Shown piece after piece: positions 45,463 to 53,296 of a stretch of 64,000 bases of DNA. Location: assembly GCF_021440195.1 (NCBI RefSeq), contig NZ_JAJTSZ010000001.1, positions 1,302,001-1,366,000 on the forward strand, written 5' to 3'. Made by a program: the position numbers and the translations under genes. Origin of the DNA: Dyadobacter sp. CY356. GTDB lineage: Bacteria > Bacteroidota > Bacteroidia > Cytophagales > Spirosomataceae. Each line of letters opens with the position of its first letter. Positions within the stretch are counted from its first letter, which is position 1. The notes beneath the pieces are model-generated. The model did not search any database and was not told the DNA's origin. It saw only the letters and a list, made by a program, of their open reading frames with translations.

Positions 45463-46191
45463 TTACACAGATTGACCACCATCAATCAGGAAATTTGAAC
45501 CGGTAATAAATGAAGCATCATCGCCGGATAAATAAGCTATCAAATCTGCTACTTCTTTTGCCTTACCCAATCTCGACAAAGGAATGCTATTTATTATTTT
45601 AGCTTCAACAGAATCGTCCAATCCAAGTTTATTCATAATTTCCGTAGCAACAGGACCGGGACTAACTGCATTCACTCGAATTTTTCGGGAAGCCAATTCC
45701 AGCGCTGCAATTTTCATAACGGCATTGATGGCTGCTTTGCTTGCCGCATATACCGATGCGTTTTGTGGGGAAATGGTAGCAGATGTTGATGATAACAGTA
45801 TAACCGATGCGTTATCATTTAGAACGGGAATAAATTTGCTTAATGTAAAATAAGCTCCCTTGAAATTGACATTCATTATTTCGTCAAACATATCTTCGGT
45901 CGTTGACTCAATGGGTGCAAACTTTGTAATGCCTGCATTGATGAGTAGAATATCCACTTTTCCAAAACCCTCTTTCACTTTTGTGACCAGTACATCAATA
46001 TCGGATAGGTTGGATTGATCGGCTAACAAACCACTCACGTTGAGCGCTGATGCCGCCTTTTCAATCGCTTCTTTTCTTCTGCCTGTGATGATGACTTTTG
46101 CTCTGTTTTCTTTAAGAACTCTTGCCGTAGCATACCCAATGCCGCTGTTGCCGCCCGTAATGACGGCAACCTTATCTTTTAAATTTTTCAT
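45463..46191 (-). CDS. Short-chain dehydrogenase/reductase (SDR)
   Basis: The 242-residue enzyme is a complete classical SDR: TGGNSGIGYATA for the cofactor, the basic residues GRRKEAI that favour NADP(H), NAGI, Ser of SSTSATIS, the catalytic YAASKAA (Tyr/Lys), VSPGPVATEI and the C-terminal GSNFLIDGG. The substrate cannot be told. The stop lies 74 bp before the AraC gene, and the start is 21 bp after the upstream SDR, so the two SDRs form an operon. Start ATG 46191 is well supported by MKNLKDKVAVITGG. Confidence 0.93.
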   Translation of the reverse strand: MKNLKDKVAVITGGNSGIGYATARVLKENRAKVIITGRRKEAIEKAASALNVSGLLADQSNLSDIDVLVTKVKEGFGKVDILLINAGITKFAPIESTTEDMFDEIMNVNFKGAYFTLSKFIPVLNDNASVILLSSTSATISPQNASVYAASKAAINAVMKIAALELASRKIRVNAVSPGPVATEIMNKLGLDDSVEAKIINSIPLSRLGKAKEVADLIAYLSGDDASFITGSNFLIDGGQSV

Positions 46192-46212
46192 TTTCGGTAT
46201 TTTATATGCTGG

Positions 46213-47208
46213 TTAGATAATGCTGAATTTTATGTCTGTCATTGCCTCGCTCATTGTCCATAAACGTTTAGCACTATCTTCATCCACTGAGTAACGTTTT
46301 ACACCATTTGACATTGAAATATCAGAAGCCAATTCTGCAACATCTGCATCTTCGCAGTACACACCTCCGATGTTTTCAAGCAGAGCACTGGTGGCACACC
46401 AGACGGTCGTGGCCGCACCTTGTGGAATTGTTTTTAATGATGCGGCTACTTCTGGTAAAATATTGCCCTCAGCATCTGTAAAGCCCATTTTTTGGAATAG
46501 TTCTAAAGATGCTTCCCTACCAAGTTCTGTACCTGCAATAGAACCCGGATGCAACGAATAGGCTCGTACATTAAATGCTTTGGCAAGATTATCCAACTCA
46601 AGGGCAAATAGATTGCTGGCAGTTTTTGATTGTCCATAAGCTTGCAGCGTTTCATATTCTCTATTGAGAAAATTAGGGTCATCAAAATCGAATGGGGCGA
46701 ATTGATGCCCGTGTGAGGATACATTAAGCACTCTTGCACCATTGGCTTTTTTGAGTGCTGGCCAAAGCCTTGCGGTTAATTGAAATTGCGCCAAATAATT
46801 GGTGGATAATTGTGACTCGATACCACGGCTATCCCTGCGCAAGGGCACCCACATAATACCTGCATTGTTGATAAGTAAATGAAGTGGCCTGCCCGAAGCG
46901 AGAAATTTTTCAGCAAATGCATCAATGGAATCAGGATTCATTAAATCCATTGTTTCCAATTCTACGTTGGCAATGCCGTCCAGATTCCTTTTTGCTTTTT
47001 CTGTATCTCTCGCAGGCACAATTACCGTTGCCCCAGCGGCTGCCAGTGTTTTTGTCGTTTCCAAGCCAATACCTGTATTGCCTCCCGTTACGATGGCTAT
47101 TTTGCTGGTAAGGTCAATACCTTTGATTACATCACTTGTTGTAGACGTTGCATGGAAGGCGGAACCTGTTGGTTTCTGTAATGCTCCCTGATAATTGGTT
47201 TGTTCCAT
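46213..47208 (-). CDS. SDR-family oxidoreductase (retinol/light-dependent-reductase-like)
   Basis: The 331-residue protein is a longer SDR: VTGGNTGIGLETTKTLA for the cofactor, PARDTEKAKRNL, NNAGIMWVPL, Ser of VLNVSSHGHQ, the catalytic YGQSKTASNLFALEL (Tyr/Lys), and a C-terminal extension with ATTVWCATSALLENIGGVYC-type sequence typical of the retinol-dehydrogenase/WW-domain-oxidoreductase group. It is the first gene of the leftward SDR-SDR-AraC set and has a perfect -7 box 31 bp upstream. Its substrate is unknown, but the mix of two reductases with an AraC regulator suggests response to an aldehyde, ketone or quinone. Confidence 0.92.
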   Translation of the reverse strand: MEQTNYQGALQKPTGSAFHATSTTSDVIKGIDLTSKIAIVTGGNTGIGLETTKTLAAAGATVIVPARDTEKAKRNLDGIANVELETMDLMNPDSIDAFAEKFLASGRPLHLLINNAGIMWVPLRRDSRGIESQLSTNYLAQFQLTARLWPALKKANGARVLNVSSHGHQFAPFDFDDPNFLNREYETLQAYGQSKTASNLFALELDNLAKAFNVRAYSLHPGSIAGTELGREASLELFQKMGFTDAEGNILPEVAASLKTIPQGAATTVWCATSALLENIGGVYCEDADVAELASDISMSNGVKRYSVDEDSAKRLWTMSEAMTDIKFSII

Positions 47209-47238
47209 TTTGTTAAATTTTAAATGTTATTGATAGAA

Positions 47239-47246
47239 CAAAAGTA
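47239..47246 (-). promoter_or_regulatory. -7 promoter box of the SDR operon
   Basis: On the minus strand TACTTTTG matches TAnnTTTG exactly, 31 bp upstream of the first SDR start. The direct repeats at 47268-47300 lie just upstream, as expected for an activator site. Confidence 0.6.
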
Positions 47247-47267
47247 GAGTGGATGCTCTCAGGCCTC

Positions 47268-47300
47268 TTTGTTTAAACGTCCGAATGTGTTTTGTTTAAA
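47268..47300. promoter_or_regulatory. Paired TTTGTTTAAA repeats, candidate AraC operator
   Basis: TTTGTTTAAA occurs at 47268-47277 and again at 47291-47300, 23 bp apart (about two helical turns), immediately upstream of the SDR -7 box. AraC-family activators typically bind two direct half-sites placed like this. The same decamer occurs once, in opposite orientation, at 52365-52374. Confidence 0.5.
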
Positions 47301-48309
47301 AGGCCAGTGTTTTAACAGGTGTGGGTAATATTGTTGCTTGGGCAGCACCCACATTTGGAAGGAAAAGCCTAAAAAGGAATTGATGGTGACATGTAAGGTG
47401 GGGTATGGGGATTCACTGACGAATACAATTCTGGGATTAATGATATATCATTTTTGGACAAAAGTGACCAGGTCAAATTATTGATTGAAAATATCCTAAT
47501 GCTTGTGATAGCAAAACATAACTATGTTAAAATTGCCACGGAATCTGTGGTGTTATGAGCCGAATTTTCCAGCAGAATCAACCCATAAGCTAAGATTAGT
47601 GCCATGCAGAAAGATATCCGGATCTAGACCGATAAGGGAGCAATCCGTTTTATTACCCAGTTCATCGCAGAAAGTCGTTGTCGTTGACAGGCAGGATGCT
47701 GCAGGCACCTGCCTACGAGCTTATGCATTGTCAGTGATCAGAAACGGCTCCAGTCTGGCGACGTTTTTGCCAGTTTATCCAGAAAATCTGGGGATTTTAT
47801 ATCTTTCTGATCCGTAAGAGACGATGGGAGGTAGCTTTAACAGAGATATGCCTTATTTTAGGGGTTTGGATACCGTAAGACGGATTGATGAAGAGTTTTG
47901 AAATAACGGATCTGCTTATATCTTTGAAAGATCTGTTAGGAGAAGGCACCGAAATAAAGTAAGAAGATGATATTAGTTGTTCTTCAGCGGGAAGCTGAAG
48001 ATCTTTCCTGGAACTGTCAAAAATTTACAAAAGCAGATCAAAAAGCACTTTTAGAGTGTGGGTTCGGTGGAAATAATCCAGGAAGTTGATACCTGGGTTG
48101 ACCATACATAGGAATTATGAGAACGGACCCGATTTTCCAGTTGGCTGTCCAAGAATTGAAGACCCTCACAATACCTAAGACCAAGCCAACTTTGCTATGC
48201 GAAACCCGTGTCGCTTTTTGCGGTGGGCTGACATCCCGGCTGCATGGCCGGCCACGCCGCTGCCGTAGTGACTTTTATTTAACCCATAGTATTTAATTTT
48301 TACATTAAA
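47301..48309. other. 1-kb gap with probable remnants
   Basis: No intact gene is supported. An open run near 47460-47545 reads VKLLIENILMLVIAKHNYVKIA and faintly recalls the start of a LytTR domain. 48191-48267 is the second copy of the dispersed repeat seen at 5844-5890. The frame 47524-47817 has no family pattern. Confidence 0.35.
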
Positions 48310-48903
48310 ATGACAAACCAAGAAAAAATAGCTTCTTACTTAGAGAAATTTGTTCATTTGACCGAGAATGAAATAATTGAATTTACAAGCAGATTCAAAG
48401 AAATTAGAGTAAAAAAAAGACAGTTTATCGTCCAGCCTGACTTTGTTCCAAAGTCCAGATATTTTGTAATTAAAGGTGCTTTGAGAGCTTATGTTGTCGG
48501 AGACGAAGGGAAGGATCACACTATTCAATTTGCTATCGAAGATTGGTGGATTTCAGATTACGATAGCTACATACATCAACAACCTGCAAGTATGTTTGTT
48601 GTTGCCCTAGAGGATTGCATTCTTATGCAAATTAGTTTTGAGGATGAACAAACATTAAAGGCACTAAATCATAAGTTCGAAACATTCTTCAGATATAAGT
48701 CTGAACTTTCAACAGCGTTTTTACAGAGAAGAATTATTACAAATCTGACCAAGTCAGCAAAAGAGCGCTATGATATTTTTACTGAAAGCTTCCCAAAATT
48801 GGTACAACGTGTTCCACAGTACGCATTAGCTTCCTATTTGGGCATTACGACGCAATTCCTGTCAAAAATAAGGAATCTAAAACCTGTTCCTAATAAAAGT
48901 TAA
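48310..48903 (+). CDS. Crp/Fnr-family transcriptional regulator
   Basis: The 197-residue protein has a cyclic-nucleotide-binding-type beta barrel (about 20-120; KKRQFIVQPDFVPKSRYFVIKG split across strands, and HTIQFAIEDWWISDYDSYIHQ) and a C-terminal winged helix with VPQYALASYLGITTQFLSKIR as recognition region. The cAMP-contact residues of Crp are absent, as in most Bacteroidota members, so the effector is unknown. It lies 104 bp upstream of an SDR gene on the same strand, a very common Bacteroidota pairing in which the regulator controls the enzyme. The gene is markedly AT-rich compared with those before 43 kb. Confidence 0.93.
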   Translation: MTNQEKIASYLEKFVHLTENEIIEFTSRFKEIRVKKRQFIVQPDFVPKSRYFVIKGALRAYVVGDEGKDHTIQFAIEDWWISDYDSYIHQQPASMFVVALEDCILMQISFEDEQTLKALNHKFETFFRYKSELSTAFLQRRIITNLTKSAKERYDIFTESFPKLVQRVPQYALASYLGITTQFLSKIRNLKPVPNKS

Positions 48904-49007
48904 TCTAGTTTCACTTCTTTTCTTCTTCTAGTTGATTTTTAAATTCTAAGAATCAACTGTGCTTTGCATTGTCAGTTTTGACAAATAACAATGGATAAAG
49001 AATTAGA

Positions 49008-49757
49008 ATGGAAAAATTAAAAAACAAAGTAGCTGTTATTACGGGTGGTAACAGTGGCATGGGTTTAGCAACAGCAAAATTATTTGCTACCCAAGGAGCC
49101 AAAGTAGCAATTACTGGTCGTAATGAAGCAACCATAAGTAAAGCCGTGTCAGAAATAGCACATGATGCAATAGGCGTTAAAGCCGATGTATTGGACTTAA
49201 AAAGTATAGATAATGCTTATGCTGAAATTGCTGCCAAACATGGTAAATTTGATGTATTAATTATTAATGCAGGAGTTTACAAAGGTCTTCCGTTAGCTGA
49301 TTTTACCGAAGAACTATTTGACGAACTGGTTGGTATTAATTTTAAAGGAGCTTTCTTCTCAGTTCAAAAGGCCTTACCGTTTTTAAATGATGGTGCATCT
49401 GTTGTAATGACATCTTCGGTTTCAAGTGACAGTGGGGCGGCAACAGCTTCTGTCTATAGTGCAACAAAAGCTGCTATACGTTCTTTAGCGCGTGGTTTTT
49501 CTGCAGACTTGTTAGAGAGAAAAATACGAGTTAATGTTCTTTCTCCGGGACCTATTGAAACACCTATTTTTGACAGATTGGGAATGGCTCAGGAAAATGT
49601 AAATGGAATCAAACAATATCTTGCCAGCGGAGTGCCTTTAAAACGGTTGGGTACTATTGATGAAATGGCAAAAGGCTTTTTATACCTGGCAAGTGACGAT
49701 TCATCTTTTATGTTGGCAGCAGAAATTGTACTGGACGGAGGAATTGGGCAGATATAA
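49008..49757 (+). CDS. Short-chain dehydrogenase/reductase (SDR)
   Basis: The 249-residue enzyme is a full classical SDR with TGGNSGMGLATAKLFA, GRNEATI, NAGVYKG, Ser of TSSVSSDSG, catalytic YSATKAAIRSLA (Tyr/Lys), VLSPGPIETPIFDR and the C-terminal EIVLDGGIG. Substrate and cofactor preference are not certain, though GRN after the second strand fits NADP(H). It follows the Crp/Fnr gene on the same strand. Just upstream, TTTG (about 48962) and TAACAATG 19 bp later give a poor promoter match. AT-rich codon use resembles the preceding regulator, so they were probably acquired together. Confidence 0.92.
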   Translation: MEKLKNKVAVITGGNSGMGLATAKLFATQGAKVAITGRNEATISKAVSEIAHDAIGVKADVLDLKSIDNAYAEIAAKHGKFDVLIINAGVYKGLPLADFTEELFDELVGINFKGAFFSVQKALPFLNDGASVVMTSSVSSDSGAATASVYSATKAAIRSLARGFSADLLERKIRVNVLSPGPIETPIFDRLGMAQENVNGIKQYLASGVPLKRLGTIDEMAKGFLYLASDDSSFMLAAEIVLDGGIGQI

Positions 49758-50025
49758 ATTTTGGTACTAGCTCAATCCAAGGTTGGTTTGGAAAACGAAC
49801 TGAGCCTAATCAAAGGCATTGAAGGCTTGAAAAACAATGGGATTTGTAACTGGTGTTTTAAAGAAAATGATCGTGTAACAAATGGGAGCGTTAAAATAAA
49901 TGCATCAAACCATAGTTTCTAAACTGAATTTACCACTTTCAACATACTTTTGCGATGTATTTATGTCTATCTTTTTCCCGTTGCATAATCAGGAAAATGG
50001 GCATTATAATTTTAAGATTCATGAG

Positions 50026-50547
50026 ATGACTTCACTGAATGAGCTTGGAAAAAGAATATGCATTATCGGCCCAAGCAGTAGCGGCAAATCAACGCTGGCT
50101 ACTAAACTTGGAGAAAAATTAAATATTTCTGAGTGCCACCTCGATCAGCTTGCCCATACTGCCGGAACAAATTGGCAACTACGAGATGAAAAAGAATTTG
50201 CAGCTGATCAGGATGTTATTCTTGAAAAGGATTCATGGATTATTGAAGGTAACCATAGTTGGTGCATGCCTCAACGTTTTGCTAAAGCAACGTCTTTAAT
50301 TTGGTTAGACCCGAATTTTTTGGGTTGCTGCTTTCGATATATTGCAAGGTCCGTTAAAAATGATCATAACAGGCCAGGGCGTTTAAAAGATGCAACGAAT
50401 GAATTTAGTTTTGAAGTGATCAATTCCATTGTTTTTAAATACCCTAGAATTCGTCAGAGACATAAAGCGATACTTTTAGGATATACTTTTCTGATCCTGC
50501 GCATTCATTCTATGAAAGAGCTTAATCAATTCTATACGAAGTGGTAA
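50026..50547 (+). CDS. FlaR/adenylate-kinase-like P-loop protein
   Basis: From ATG 50026 the ~173-residue product is a small P-loop kinase: ICIIGPSSSGKSTLA is the Walker A motif, CHLDQLAHTAGTNWQ the acceptor segment, and IIEGNHSWCMPQRF and LIWLDPNFLGC later motifs. This is the pattern of proteins annotated as 'DNA topology modulation protein FlaR', whose true activity is probably nucleotide or small-molecule phosphorylation. RxxR residues in RSVKNDHNRPGR form the lid. The frame runs 42 codons further upstream, in sequence not matching the family. Its C-terminal MKELNQFYTKW is typical. It is AT-rich like its neighbours and has no clear operon partner. Confidence 0.82.
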   Translation: MTSLNELGKRICIIGPSSSGKSTLATKLGEKLNISECHLDQLAHTAGTNWQLRDEKEFAADQDVILEKDSWIIEGNHSWCMPQRFAKATSLIWLDPNFLGCCFRYIARSVKNDHNRPGRLKDATNEFSFEVINSIVFKYPRIRQRHKAILLGYTFLILRIHSMKELNQFYTKW

Positions 50548-51123
50548 TTCAAATTTTCTAATATCTCTTTTATTTCAAATACCTAAGCATCAATCTCTAA
50601 TGAAAATTATTCATTTTATAACAATTTGGCAGGCCTAGTAAACGCAGTCTTTATTAATATTCAATAAGAGTATAATATAGCACTAGCCACACAAAAGTAT
50701 TCCCTGCAAGTGTCAGAAATATTTAATAACGCACACATTCAGCCCTAGAATAAGGTCATTACGCAAATTTTAGTTTTACTTTCTCGTATAGTGTTTTGAT
50801 CTGCGTGACAATCTTGGCGCATTCTTGAGCTGACACCTGACCGGCAGTGTTTGACGATCCCACTACTAACCTAGTAGTGTTATGCATCACAAAGATCACC
50901 TTTCTTTCATACGGCAGATTGCTTAACGCTGTTAGGAGGCTTCAGCTGCTGAACTGAATCATCTTTTCTGGTAATTTAAAAGGTAAGATCCGGTATTTTA
51001 TTTTGATAAAATGCTTTTCGGCTAATGGGATTTTACTTCCCGATACAGGCGGAGTTATGAACCATTCGGATCGCCCTTCTGCTTTCTTTCACTGTTTACT
51101 TACGAGTGTCTATCATCGTACAA
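50548..51123. other. Gap with a small possible reading frame on the minus strand
   Basis: 50759-50887 (minus) is a 42-codon frame starting ATG and reading MHNTTRLVVGSSNTAGQ and ending EKVKLKFA; the same frame stays open to about 50948, giving LPYERKVIFV upstream. The residue pattern looks coding, so it may be the C-terminal fragment of a lost gene. I do not recognise it. Confidence 0.35.
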
Positions 51124-52353
51124 TCATTTCTTCTTTATTTTTTCCATCTCTTTAAGGTAGTCATCATAGTTTGAATATGGCTCTTTGGTGCGGCGGTTTG
51201 TCTTTAAGTAGATAAAGCCGTTGACATTGTCGAGAATCAGGTTGAAGTGACTCAGGATCTGGTTTCCAAAAAGGCTAGGCCTGCCCCCGGGTTTTTCCGG
51301 GTCAGCGGCATTGGTTACGATATCCTTGAAGCAGACGCCGGCTATGGTGGCGTCAAGGCGCACGATTTTTCGTCCGTTGATGATCGTAAGCGGCAGAAGC
51401 TGCTTCCAATTATCGTCTTTTGAGGTGAAATCCTCTCCCAGCAGCATGCTTCCGTCCCTACCAGTGTCGAATAGAAACCAAAAGCTGTAATTTTTTTCGT
51501 TGTGCGTTATTTTTGCCCTAAACTTTGGCCGGTTTTGCTCGTAGAATATAGGGAGCTTGGTATACCCTGCTATTTTGTCGGGCAATTTTTTGTGTATGAT
51601 AAATTGCTTGTTGTCATAGTCTATCTCTATGATATGGTTTCTGAAGAAGCTGTTTCCTATAATCAGGTCTTCGTAGGCCTTCATATTTCCAACCTCAGTA
51701 AGCGGAACACTGCTCCAACTTATGCTGCCAATGTTTAGCAGGTTGCCCGTACTTGTCCTTTCCTTATTGACTCCTTCTGTGTTGCTAACAATGGTATGAG
51801 CAGAGAATTCCAGTGCTAGTTTTTCAGAAGAATTTCTGTTTACTACGCTGGTGCCCGCGCCTAAGTCGAATTGAATCTTTACTTCCTTTCCATTGATCAG
51901 ACCCTTTAGGAAAACCTTTGAGCCAATCATTTCGAAGGGGATGCTCGTGAGGTATTTGTCAGGGGCTGTCATAGCCGGAAGTTCGGCGGGTAGCCCGGAT
52001 ACAATTCGTACTCTACAGCTGTCTTTTTCATTCAGAAGGACTATAAACGTATAGGTTTTTCCGGGCTTGGTATGGAAAATGAGCTGATCCTGGTCTGTTT
52101 TGAAACGCACTGTGCTTTTTTTAAATGGGACATTTACATAATAAATGTCGGGGTTCGACTGAGGATCCAGTTTCCAGTCCATGTGGACATTTTCACCGTC
52201 GTCAATTGTTGCTTTTTGGTTTGATGCTTTGATGACCGTTTCTGTCTTCTGCGCAATGGCAGTATGCGCGCACAAAGCGATGAGCACGGAAAATGCAAAG
52301 ATGGCCTGTCGTATGACGCAGGCTTTTTTTTTACGGGTGATGTTGTTGTTCAT
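51124..52353 (-). CDS. Exported retropepsin-like aspartic protease with two DxG motifs
   Basis: The 409-residue protein has a signal peptide (about 12-34), a beta-rich N-terminal part (about 40-120) and two retropepsin-type lobes (about 130-250 and 260-390). Lobe 1 has IQFDLGAGTSVV and lobe 2 FLFDTGRDGSML, each followed by an LxxLGxxxF-like strand (LIIGNSFFRNH; PSLFGNQILSHF). Single-lobe retropepsins act as dimers, so a protein carrying both lobes could be active alone. The first motif is DLG rather than DTG/DSG, which may weaken catalysis. Members of the 'clan AA' in Bacteroidota are periplasmic proteins of unclear substrate. It follows the XRE-membrane regulator gene on the same strand. Confidence 0.85.
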   Translation of the reverse strand: MNNNITRKKKACVIRQAIFAFSVLIALCAHTAIAQKTETVIKASNQKATIDDGENVHMDWKLDPQSNPDIYYVNVPFKKSTVRFKTDQDQLIFHTKPGKTYTFIVLLNEKDSCRVRIVSGLPAELPAMTAPDKYLTSIPFEMIGSKVFLKGLINGKEVKIQFDLGAGTSVVNRNSSEKLALEFSAHTIVSNTEGVNKERTSTGNLLNIGSISWSSVPLTEVGNMKAYEDLIIGNSFFRNHIIEIDYDNKQFIIHKKLPDKIAGYTKLPIFYEQNRPKFRAKITHNEKNYSFWFLFDTGRDGSMLLGEDFTSKDDNWKQLLPLTIINGRKIVRLDATIAGVCFKDIVTNAADPEKPGGRPSLFGNQILSHFNLILDNVNGFIYLKTNRRTKEPYSNYDDYLKEMEKIKKK

Positions 52354-52453
52354 ATCGGCTGATGTTTAAACAAAGGAAGGGCGTTTTCAAATAAGACCTA
52401 AATCTATCGCCCGCCAATCAGGCGCCAATATCCCGCCAAAAAGTCGTCTGTGC

Positions 52454-52993
52454 TTAAAATATGCGGATACGAGGGTAAATGTGTGATAACTCTCCGTTGC
52501 TGATCTTAATGGCATTCGTCAAAATATGGATTGTGTTTCCGATCGGCCAGGCCAGGGCGATAAGCATCGTTTGTTTGCTCTGCACGCCGTACCAGTCATT
52601 GAGCATCAGTATGAGCATCAACAAAAGGATGCCTATAAGCGTCCATATGATTTGTATAGAGACCAGCTGCCGGTTAGCCGGGCTATCCTGCTTTTTTGCA
52701 AGTATGATGATTAACGGCACAAAAAGATTAAGCGGGGGAAGCATTACAAAGAGAAGGGAAGAAAGGTTAATAATTTTGGTCCATCTCAGGTGCTTGCTGC
52801 CTAGATTTTCCGGGGTATCCCGCAATTCGGATTCGCTGACACCGAGCGATTTTGCTAGGGCTTTGAGGGTATATCCCGAAGGAACCTGACCTGCCTCGAT
52901 ACGCTGGATCGTTCTGACTGATACGCCGGATTTTTCGGATAGTTCGTCCTGAGTCAGATTTAGTTTTTCTCTAAGCAGTAGTATATTGGCCAT
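52454..52993 (-). CDS. XRE-family HTH regulator with membrane tail
   Basis: From ATG 52993 the ~179-residue product has an N-terminal XRE helix-turn-helix (about 1-62; LLREKLNLTQDELSEKSGVS, then RTIQRIEAG and LAKSLGVS) followed by a hydrophobic region with four helices (about 78-165; ISSLLFVMLPPLNLFVPLIIIL, IIWTLIGILLLMLILML, MLIALAWPIGNTIHIL). This pairing of XRE domain and DUF4870-like membrane part is known in Bacteroidota and suggests a membrane-tethered DNA-binding protein. The frame is open to 53068, but the added N-terminus is not family-like. The protease gene follows 100 bp downstream on the same strand. Confidence 0.85.
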   Translation of the reverse strand: MANILLLREKLNLTQDELSEKSGVSVRTIQRIEAGQVPSGYTLKALAKSLGVSESELRDTPENLGSKHLRWTKIINLSSLLFVMLPPLNLFVPLIIILAKKQDSPANRQLVSIQIIWTLIGILLLMLILMLNDWYGVQSKQTMLIALAWPIGNTIHILTNAIKISNGELSHIYPRIRIF

Positions 52994-53296
52994 TTTGTCA
53001 AACGGTACGTATTTGCGCAACAGGCAAAGATAAAAGTTTTCTTTTTTCTTTGGTTTTTTAAAGTTCACACTTTCATGCTACATAACACTTCTACATAGTT
53101 TTGTTAGTTAGTCTAAGACTTTCCATACGCTAATTTCCTGCGGAATGGTAAATAATGATTTTGAAATTGGACAACAATGTTCGATTATGAACAAAATTTA
53201 TTTAAAATTCTCGTTAACGTGCTGATATTGAGTACGTATTGTAACTTGGTATAGTTTTTTTGCTTACAGTTATACAACCAGGATTTGGGACAAAAT

